This document shows, piece by piece, positions 1 to 9,900 of a stretch of DNA of 55,437 bases; position 1 is the first letter of the stretch; every line of letters begins with the position of its first letter. Position numbers and translations under genes: made by a program. Under the pieces are notes generated by a model. It worked only from the letters and a program-made list of their open reading frames with translations. It was not told the origin of the DNA and did no database searches. Origin of the DNA: an uncultured Clostridia bacterium (GTDB taxonomy: Bacteria > Bacillota > Clostridia > Christensenellales > Pumilibacteraceae); NCBI GenBank assembly GCA_947632125.1, contig CANRNV010000004.1:1-55437 (forward strand), written 5' to 3'.

Positions 1-32
1 AAAGGCGCCCTTTGGCTTTCGTCGCCATAACA

Positions 33-122
33 ATTACTCGCTTGCGATACTTGTACGCAAGCGAAGAGGAGCAGGCAAGCGTAAACGGCTCGTTTGTGAG
101 TTTACGAGCAAACAGCCGCAAA
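33..122. repeat. ACTTGT-loop hairpin element, copy 1 (partial)
   Basis: A stem CGCTTGCG / CGCAAGCG (39-46 with 56-63) encloses the loop ATACTTGTA. A second imperfect hairpin with GTTTG / CAAAC arms follows (about 86-117). The same layout recurs at 791, 1351 and 6221. This copy lacks the third hairpin (CCCCACGAG stem) found in the others. Confidence 0.75.
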
Positions 123-148
123 GTGCAGCCTGCGACGAGGCTAAGGGG

Positions 149-194
149 AGCCGTCACAGCTAAGCGTCAGCGTGCTGTGACTGAGGGGATACGC
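149..194. repeat. CTGTGAC-arm hairpin, copy 1
   Basis: Arms GTCACAGC and GCTGTGAC flank an 11-13 nt loop, followed by CTGAGGGGAT. The same sequence is inverted at 959-1012 and recurs at 6117-6165, where the flanking ATCCCCTCAG and CTGAGGGGAT also pair to give a longer stem. Confidence 0.7.
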
Positions 195-304
195 CTTATG
201 ATATCACATTAATAAAAAACGGCGCAAATAAAGAAACATAACGTAATGTCTATCCTCAAAACTCCCAAGCGAAACGGAGATAGGGGATAAACATAACGTT
301 CGTC

Positions 305-509
305 CGCCCTCAAAAGTTTTTATTCTGCTTTTTACAAAAAGCAGACGCCCTCAAAAGTTTTTATTCTGCTTTTTACAAAAAGCAGACGCCCTCAAAAGTT
401 TTTATTCTGCTTTTTACAAGAAGCAGACGCCCTCAAAAATTTTTGCTCTGCTTTTTACAAGAAGCAGACGCCCTCAAAAATTTTTGCTCTGTTTTTTACA
501 AAAAGCAGA
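305..509. repeat. 41-bp tandem repeat, five units
   Basis: Five head-to-tail units of exactly 41 bp start at 305, 346, 387, 428 and 469. Each begins CGCCCTCAAAA and ends with a hairpin of CTGCTTTTT / AAAAAGCAG type around AC. Units 3-5 carry point differences (AAGAAGCAG, TTTTTGCTCTG). The same unit is scattered through most other intergenic gaps of the window (1168, 6470, 12930, 24510). Confidence 0.9.
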
Positions 510-678
510 TTGCGACGAAAGTGCTTGCTTTGATATTTTTCGAGAACAGACCTAAAATGCAAAGTAAGGGGCACGTCCATTTTGGGGTTTATGCGGGTTT
601 TAGGGCTAATTGAGCGGCTTACAGGGCGTGTGTTACAATTTTAATTTCAAAATTCGAGCCAAAATCACGTCAAAACGG

Positions 679-707
679 TTGAAATTTTTTTCCGTATGTG
701 ATATAAT
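679..707 (+). promoter_or_regulatory. Sigma-70 type promoter, probably for gyrBA
   Basis: TTGAAA (679-684), a 17-bp spacer and a perfect TATAAT (702-707). No gene lies between it and gyrB, so transcription would run about 820 nt through two ACTTGT-loop elements before the gyrB start. That it serves gyrB is inferred; no better promoter was seen closer. Confidence 0.6.
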
Positions 708-790
708 ATTATTGTCGTTTGATAGTGCAGTAAAGGTGCCAAAATGCAACCTTATAAAAGCAACGCTAAATAACTGTTAACAGCTATTGC

Positions 791-960
791 CAAGCGTACA
801 GCGCGCAAATAACGAACCTCGCTTGCGATACTTGTACGCAAGCGAAGAGGAGCAGGCAAGCGTAAACGGCTCGTTTGTAAGCTTGCGAACAAACAGCCAA
901 TCGGGGTCCCCACGAGATACTTGTACTCGTGGGGTGAGAATAGCGACACCTGCGACGAAA
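791..960. repeat. ACTTGT-loop hairpin element, copy 2 (full)
   Basis: A full-length element of about 170 bp with three hairpins in order: CGCTTGCG stem (820-844) with loop ATACTTGTA; GTTTGT / ACAAAC hairpin; CCCCACGAG / CTCGTGGGG stem (908-934), again with loop ATACTTGTA. It ends in a TGCGACGAAA tail shared by the other copies. Confidence 0.85.
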
Positions 961-1012
961 TCCCCTCAGTCACAGCACGCTAACGCTTAGCTGTGACGGC
1001 TCCCCTTAGCTT
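959..1012. repeat. CTGTGAC-arm hairpin, copy 2 (inverted)
   Basis: This is the reverse complement of the element at 149-194, with arms GTCACAGC and GCTGTGAC, directly abutting the preceding ACTTGT element. It is followed by a reverse-complement copy of the first bases of the window (1028-1051). Confidence 0.7.
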
Positions 1013-1167
1013 CGTCGCCGAACGCGACGAAAGCCAAAGGGCGCCTTTCTTAAATGTGTCGCTTCGCTCCGATTAACATTAGCAAAAGCCGTACGCGAGG
1101 TTGAGGTAGCGTTAATCACCTCTCCACACGCCCAAGCGAAGCGGAGATAATGGAGAAACGTCACTCA

Positions 1168-1295
1168 CGTCCGCCCACAAAAGTTTTTGCTCTGCTTTTT
1201 ATAAAAAGTGGAACGCCCATAAAAATTTTTGCTCTGCTTTTTATAAAAAGTGGAACGCCCATAAAGGTTTTTATTCTGCTTTTTCCAAAAAGAAA
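1168..1295. repeat. Degenerate copies of the 41-bp hairpin unit
   Basis: Three diverged units in a row, with CTGCTTTTTATAAAAAGTGG in place of the CTGC...GCAG hairpin in two of them and TTTTTCCAAAAAG in the third. The mismatched stem ends suggest decay from the form at 305-509. Confidence 0.65.
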
Positions 1296-1350
1296 CTTGC
1301 GACGAGGTTGCATCGATAAACAAAAGTAAGAGTAACAGATAATTTATTAT

Positions 1351-1517
1351 CAAGCGTACAGCGCGCAAATAACGAACCTCGCTTGCGATACTTGTACGCA
1401 AGCGAAGAGGAGCAGGCAAGCGTAAACGGCTCGTTTGTAAGCTTGCGAACAAACAGCCAATCGGGGTCCCCACGAGATACTTGTACTCGTGGGGTGAAAT
1501 AGCGCAGACTGCGACGA
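1351..1517. repeat. ACTTGT-loop hairpin element, copy 3, abutting the gyrB ribosome-binding site
   Basis: Nearly identical to copy 2, with hairpins at 1380-1404 and 1468-1494, both with loop ATACTTGTA. Its GCGACGAAA tail runs straight into the gyrB Shine-Dalgarno AAGGAG, so the element forms the proximal 5' leader of gyrB. Confidence 0.85.
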
Positions 1518-1530
1518 AAAAGGAGTTTTT

Positions 1531-3441
1531 ATGTCCATAAAGGTAGAAGAAAATTACGATTCAAGCAAGATACAGGTGCTTGAAGGGCTCGAGCCCGTGC
1601 GGAAAAGACCGGGCATGTACATAGGCACGACGGACGAGAAGGGCTTGCATCACCTTATTATCGAGCTTGTCGACAACAGCGTCGACGAGGCGCTTGCGGG
1701 CTACTGCACCGCCATATGGGTGGAGATAACGAGGGACGGAGCCGTTTCGGTCACCGACAACGGCAGAGGTATACCGACGGGAATCCACGAAAAGGAGCAC
1801 ATCTCGGCGGTGGAGCTCGTTCTTACCAAGTTGCACGCGGGCGGAAAGTTCGGCGGTGGCGGCTACAAGGTGAGCGGCGGCTTGCACGGCGTGGGACTTT
1901 CGGTCGTTAACGCATTGAGCGAGTGGCTCGAAGTCGAGGTATATCAAGGCGGAAAGGTGTACGGGCAGACGTACAACCGAGGCGTGCCTCAGCGTCCGCT
2001 CGCGGTCAAGGGCGAAACGGACAAGACGGGCACCAAGGTCACATTCTATCCCGACGACGAGATCTTCGACACGATAATTTTCAACTACGACTACCTTCGC
2101 ACGAGGCTGCGCGAGGTGGCGTATCTCAATAAGGGGCTTACCATACACCTAAAAGACAACAGGGTGGGGCAAGAAAAGGAAGAAACGTTCCACTTTGCGG
2201 GCGGAATACTCGACTTTGTGGACTATCTCAACAAGACCAAGACGCCCCTATTGAGCAAGACGCTCTATTTCGAAAAGGCGTACGGCGACAACATCGTCGA
2301 GGTCGCCATGCAGTACAACGACAGCTACAACGAGGTCATATACGCCTACGCCAACAACATCAACAACGAAGAGGGCGGCATGCACCTCGAGGGATTTAAG
2401 GCAGCCCTCACCAAGATAATCAACGACTACGCTCACAACCAAAAGATACTCAAAGACGACGAAAAGCTGTCGGGCGAGGACGTGAGGGAGGGGCTCACCG
2501 CCATCATCAGCGTCAAACTGCCCGAGCCGCAATTCGAGGGTCAGACCAAGACAAAGCTCGGCAACGCCGATATGCGAGGCTACGTCAGCCGCGCGCTCAC
2601 AGAGGAGCTCGGGACCTACCTCGAAGAAAACCCCAAGGAGGCGAGGGAACTCGTTGCCAAATGCGTTACGGCTCAAAGGGCGAGGGACGCGGCGAGGAAC
2701 GCGAGGGAACTCACGCGCAGAAAAGGCGTATTCGAGGGTTCGTCGCTGCCCGGCAAGCTCGCCGACTGCACGGACAAGGACGCTTCGCACTGCGAGATCT
2801 TCATCGTCGAGGGCGACAGCGCGGGCGGAACGGCTAAGCAGGGTAGGGACAGGCGGTTCCAAGCCATTCTGCCGCTTCGAGGTAAAATTCTTAACGTCGA
2901 AAAGACGAGGCTCAACCGCGTGCTCGAAAACGAGGAGATAAAGAACATGATCACCGCTTTCGGTTGCGGCGTGGGCGATGAGTACGACGAGAACAAGCTT
3001 CGCTACAACAAGATAATCATAATGACCGATGCCGATGTGGACGGCAGTCACATAAGGATATTGTTGCTTACCTTCTTTTTCAGGTATATGCGCCCGCTCA
3101 TCGAGAACGGTCACGTATTTATAGCTCAGCCGCCCCTATACAAGGTGTCCAAAAACCACAAGGACACGTACTGCTATTCGGACGAGGAACTCAACGTTCT
3201 TTTGGACGAATACGGACGCAAGGGCTACGAGATCCAGCGTTACAAGGGTCTTGGCGAAATGAACGCCGAGCAACTTTGGGAAACGACGATGAGCCCCGAG
3301 AGCCGCACTCTGCTCGAAGCGCAAATGGACGACGCGCTCGAACTCGACGAGGTGTTCACGGTGCTCATGGGCGAGATGCCCGAACTTCGCCGCAAGTTCA
3401 TCGAGGACAATGCGAAGCTCGTTGCCGACTTGGATATTTAG
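1531..3441 (+). CDS. gyrB: DNA gyrase subunit B
   Basis: Encodes the ATPase and Toprim subunit of DNA gyrase, which works with GyrA to introduce negative supercoils into chromosomal DNA. The 636-residue product has the short GyrB length usual in Firmicutes. The N-terminal GHKL ATPase has the ELVDNSVDEALAG and TDNGRGIPTG motifs and a GGLHGVGLSVVNALS segment. The Toprim domain shows EGDSAGG from residue 427 and DADVDG from residue 500, which bind metal. The C-terminal segment has the typical RYKGLGEMN motif. The start is fixed by AAGGAG five bases upstream. gyrA follows after nine bases, so the two are cotranscribed. The leader is unusual: a repeat element abuts the ribosome-binding site. Confidence 0.99.
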   Translation: MSIKVEENYDSSKIQVLEGLEPVRKRPGMYIGTTDEKGLHHLIIELVDNSVDEALAGYCTAIWVEITRDGAVSVTDNGRGIPTGIHEKEHISAVELVLTKLHAGGKFGGGGYKVSGGLHGVGLSVVNALSEWLEVEVYQGGKVYGQTYNRGVPQRPLAVKGETDKTGTKVTFYPDDEIFDTIIFNYDYLRTRLREVAYLNKGLTIHLKDNRVGQEKEETFHFAGGILDFVDYLNKTKTPLLSKTLYFEKAYGDNIVEVAMQYNDSYNEVIYAYANNINNEEGGMHLEGFKAALTKIINDYAHNQKILKDDEKLSGEDVREGLTAIISVKLPEPQFEGQTKTKLGNADMRGYVSRALTEELGTYLEENPKEARELVAKCVTAQRARDAARNARELTRRKGVFEGSSLPGKLADCTDKDASHCEIFIVEGDSAGGTAKQGRDRRFQAILPLRGKILNVEKTRLNRVLENEEIKNMITAFGCGVGDEYDENKLRYNKIIIMTDADVDGSHIRILLLTFFFRYMRPLIENGHVFIAQPPLYKVSKNHKDTYCYSDEELNVLLDEYGRKGYEIQRYKGLGEMNAEQLWETTMSPESRTLLEAQMDDALELDEVFTVLMGEMPELRRKFIEDNAKLVADLDI

Positions 3442-3450
3442 GAGGTAGGT

Positions 3451-5961
<2,511 letters not shown>

Positions 5962-5967
5962 TGTTAT

Positions 5968-6053
5968 GTTACTTTTTTGAAAAAAAGTAACCAAAAAACT
6001 TTTGAGGGCGCAAACGCGGAAAATACTTTCCGCGTTTGCGCTCAAAATTTTTT
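5968..6053. terminator. Tandem double hairpin after gyrA
   Basis: First hairpin GTTACTTTTTT / AAAAAAGTAAC (5968-5991), then a CAAAAAACTTTT spacer, then a GC-rich stem (about 6001-6045) with arms around CGCAAACGCGGAAA and loop ATAC, followed by a seven-T run. The same two-hairpin order is found at 12688 and 17376. It probably terminates gyrBA transcription. Confidence 0.7.
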
Positions 6054-6116
6054 TGTATACTCATTTTTTCGCTTTATTATAGCTTTATTAATATAATTGC
6101 GTGTTATCATAAGGAT

Positions 6117-6165
6117 AATCCCCTCAGCCACAGCTAAGCGTCAGCGTGCTGTGACTGAGGGGATA
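6117..6165. repeat. CTGTGAC-arm hairpin, copy 3 (extended stem)
   Basis: ATCCCCTCAG-C-CACAGC pairs with GCTGTG-A-CTGAGGGGAT across a 13-nt loop, giving a 16-bp stem with one mismatch. The remainder of 5962-6910 holds only repeats, a terminator and two palindromes; no protein gene is seen. Confidence 0.7.
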
Positions 6166-6220
6166 CACCGCTTGATGAATGCAGAAATAACAGTTAACGC
6201 CGATTAGGCACGTAACGCCC

Positions 6221-6379
6221 CAATAACGAGCCTCGCTTGCATTACTTGTTAATGCAAGCGAAGAGGAGCAGGCAAGCGTAAACGGCTCGTTTGCGAGCTT
6301 GCGAACAAACAGCCAATCGGGGTCCCCACGAGATACTTGTACTCGTGGGGTTAAATAGCGTAGTCTGCGACGAAAGGGC
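6221..6379. repeat. ACTTGT-loop hairpin element, copy 4 (rewritten stem)
   Basis: The first hairpin has an 11-bp stem CGCTTGCATTA / TAATGCAAGCG (6234-6260) around CTTGT, so the inner stem differs from the other copies on both arms while the loop core is kept. The CCCCACGAG hairpin (6324-6350) is identical to copies 2 and 3. Confidence 0.85.
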
Positions 6380-6592
6380 GCCTTTTTTATCGGTGTCGCT
6401 ACGCTCCGATTATAACCACACGCCCAAGCGAAACGGCGTTAGGGGAGAAAAGGGGTGCATATCCGCCCATAAAAATTTTTGCTCCACTTTTTATAAAAAG
6501 TGGAATATGTTAAAATTGTGAACTATCACATTTCTCGTACGTCCTCGCTGATTTTCAAAACGCCCTGAAATTGCCTGAAAAGGCATAAAAAA

Positions 6593-6624
6593 CCCCTTGT
6601 TTTAGCGGAAAACAGGGGATTTTT
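6593..6624 (+). terminator. Rho-independent type terminator
   Basis: CCCC-T-TGTTTT pairs with AAAACA-GGGG, with one bulged T, followed by ATTTTTC. It lies about 320 bp before the giant prepilin gene and would insulate it from upstream transcription. Confidence 0.55.
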
Positions 6625-6657
6625 CGGTTATTTTAATTGTGATAAAGAGGACGAAAA

Positions 6658-6690
6658 AAAGTACATGGAATAAGTTATTCTATGTACTTT
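6658..6690. promoter_or_regulatory. Palindrome 1 upstream of the prepilin gene
   Basis: GTACATGGAATAA and TTATTCTATGTAC (6661-6687) flank a single G, with one mismatch, and the pairing extends outward through AAA/TTT. A near-identical palindrome lies at 6840-6870. It could be an operator for a dimeric regulator or a hairpin. Confidence 0.6.
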
Positions 6691-6839
6691 TTATAAAGCA
6701 ACTATAACATTTTTAATTGGGTAAGTCAAGCAAAATATGAGGCTTTGACAAAAATTTCGCTTCATTTTTGCGTAATTTGGTTTTTTATACTAAATTAATG
6801 CTTTCGTTCACTCCTTTTAGTACTATATTTGTGTGATTT

Positions 6840-6870
6840 AGGTACATAGAATAACTTATTCTATGTACCT
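6840..6870. promoter_or_regulatory. Palindrome 2, just upstream of the prepilin start
   Basis: A perfect 15-bp inverted repeat around one C; the core arms are GTACATAGAATAA and TTATTCTATGTAC. It ends 40 bp before the ATG at 6911, inside the likely untranslated leader, so it could act as an operator or an RNA hairpin. Confidence 0.7.
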
Positions 6871-6910
6871 AAATTGCCCCGAAGAGGGTACAAAAAAGGG
6901 AGAAAAAAAG

Positions 6911-9900
6911 ATGAAAGAAAAGAGCAAAAAGAGTTCTTTTGTAGGCTTTACGCTGGTAGAACTCGTAATCGTGATCGCAGTAATTGCGATCCTTGCGGCT
7001 GTACTCATCCCGACGTTTGTCGGCGTAATCGACCGAGCGAACGACAGTGCGGATTTGCAGCTTGTAACCAACATGAACACGGTGGCGGTAACGCTGAGCG
7101 ATTCGGATCTTGCGACAGCGGAGAACATCCGCAAGGCGCTTGCCGACAACGGGCTTACCGAAATCGCAACCAAGAACTCCAAGAACATCATAACGTACAA
7201 TATTAATGATAAGAAATTCGAGCGTATCAATATAAAAGGCTCGACACTTATCCCCACAGTATCAGCCGAGGAATTGTACTACACGTCAAGTCCGTTTTCG
7301 GCTGAAGAGATATTGACGGGTCGCCTGGTGGTAAGCACAAAGGGCAACGGATTGAGCGAGGCTCTGTACGCGCTGCACAACATAAAGTCGACCGACACGG
7401 CAAGTTCGCTCAATGCCGCGCTCCAAAAGATAGAAAACGACAGCATGAGGACGACGGTCGCCAAGCTTTTGCAGTCCTCGGTATTTATTAACGACGACGG
7501 CAAGGCGGTAAGGCTCACCATCGACGGCGATACCATAACGGGCATAACGAATGGGGCGAGCGGCGCAACTCGTGTCGTATTCAACGAGAGCCTCCATACG
7601 TTTAATATAAGCGAGCTCGATGATGCGCCGGACGGGCTCGGCATCATCATTCCCAACGGTATAACTTCCGTAAACGGCGACGCGATAGCTTGCAAGGCAA
7701 TGATATCGGGCAACATAGACGCGCTCGATGAAACGCTTCGCCTAAGCGAAAACGTAAATTTGGTCGACTCCATACAACAGGCTAAGGACGTCGTGGCAAG
7801 CAATCAGACAGGACTGCTTGTAAAAGACGAATACTTGGTGGTAAAGACCAAGACGGGTGACGACAACAGGTATTACAGCGAGGCGGAACTGAGCAAGGCG
7901 ATAAACGACGCCGCCGCTTCGTACAATCTTTCGGGTCGCGAGCGTTCGGTCACTATCGCCGAGCCGGCGTCGAACAGCAGCATTACGATCGCGCAAGGTA
8001 CGACGCTCACCGTCCTTAAAGGCGTCATACTCGACATACCTTTCGATTGCCAAGGCGACACATACAGAACGGGCAGTATCGGAGGCGGACGTGAGGGCTA
8101 TACGGCATCGACCCGACTTGCTACCGACGCGGACGCTAAGTTCGAACTTGCGGTGGAGGGCACCTTGGAGGTGTACGGAAAGTTGCAAGTCGGCGGCGTC
8201 ATTTCGCATACGGATCAGTGGTACCAAGGTCATACCTCGGGCTATCACGGCAGAATAACCAACAACGGCACCATCAACATTTATGACGGCGGCGTAATGG
8301 ACATTTGGGGTTTTGTTAAGGGCAATGGTACGGTGAATGCCCAAGCGGGCGGCACGATATTCGAGCCGTTTGTCGTCACCGACTTTTCGGGCGGCATGAA
8401 CTCCGCCACGCTCTACGGCAATTACCAGTCGCCGTTTATGCGCTATTCCATGCTCAACATACAGTGCCCCTTAAAGGTCGAGCACGGTGCGCTTTTGTAT
8501 GCGCATTGCAACCTGTATGCAAGTTACAACTACAACACCACCGACCAAGTGGTGATCGGCTATCGCAGCCGAGACTCAATCGAGGACGAACTCACCAAGG
8601 GACTTATCAACCTCGACGAGGGCGCTTACGCCGAGTGCATCTATTCGGCAGCTCCGCTCATTCACGATATGAGCAAGGCTAACGACAAGGAGGAAAACTC
8701 GTACAACAACCTTACGAACGACTGCATAGGTAAGACAAGCGTCACCATTCACGGCAACGCCGCAACGGGCGCGTTAAGCTTGCTTGGCATAGTCACGACG
8801 AGCAACGTGCTTTTCCCCATTCCGTATAATTTCGAATTTACTTTCGAGGCAGGCAAGTTCGACGTATATAACAGCTACGTACTGCTCCCGGGCTCCAAGG
8901 TGACGGTAAAAAGCGACGCCACGTTCAACATCACCAAAGGCGCCGAGTTCTACGTTATGGACGAAATGTTCGTTAAGTCGGACATGAGCCAAAAGATCTA
9001 TCCGTCCTCGACTCTTTTGCAGGCTAACGGCATATCCAAGAGCGCGACCTTTATCGTCAACGGCAAGTTCACCGTGGAAAATGGGGACGCCGATCATATC
9101 ACCAAGGTGGGCGGCATTGTCAATACCGAACATGAGGACGCCGAAGTCATTTTGGGCAATGTGGACGACGATACGGACGACGAATTTATCGACGTGAGCG
9201 GCAGCTTCGATATTGGCGCAGTGGGCAACTACGCAGCCAATATGTCGACCTACCTCTATCCGTTGCGCCTTTACGACGAAGCCGGCGAGGACGAAACCGA
9301 CCCTTGGTTCAAAGCCGCGCCCGATTGCCGCTACACCGCAACGAGCGCCTCGGATTCCAAAGAACTCACCGTCGCAAAAGAGAATATCAGATACCTTGTG
9401 ATGGTGCCTACCGCCGATGTGACCAACGGAACAAAGAAGTACGACTACGTCACTCACCCGACCACGGTGAACTTCGGACAGAAAGCGGGCGACCCCGTCT
9501 ACTACGCGTGGGAAACTTCAAGCGCCGATGTCACCGTTACGGCAAAGGGCAAATGGACCCAAAATGCCGCACAGAGCAGCAAACAGATACAAAAATATAA
9601 CGAGGAAATCCAAGAATTCGAGAATCTTTCCGTAGACGGCATGAATGCCTCGGCGGCCCTTAACAAGTTCAACGAAGTCGTCGACATGCTTAAAAAACTC
9701 GACACGTTGAGCGCATCGGTTCGAAAGAGCGTAAAGGAAGCGGCAAACTCCGTCGGAAACAGCGGCTTGGTCGAGCTTTACAAAAAGGCGTATCCGCTCG
9801 TATTTGCGGGATCGGAACAAGAGGCTATGGACCTTGCCCTCGAAGCTATCGCCGCCGAAAAGACGTACAAAGCTCTGCCCGGGTTTATTCGCGACTACCT

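Larger units (their letters stand above)
1..1530. other. Gene-free, repeat-rich region upstream of gyrB
   Basis: No convincing protein gene is seen in these 1.5 kb. The short open frames present are translations of repeats. The region holds at least four classes of inverted or tandem repeat, listed separately: ACTTGT-loop elements, CTGTGAC-arm hairpins, a 41-bp tandem array and degenerate variants of it. It also holds one good sigma-70 type promoter (679-707) reading towards gyrB. The first 24 bases of the window recur in inverted orientation near 1028-1051, so the elements occur in both directions. Confidence 0.8.

Noticed and set aside
305-509. CRISPR-like array
   Set aside because: Units are head-to-tail 41-bp copies with no unique spacers and no cas genes nearby.
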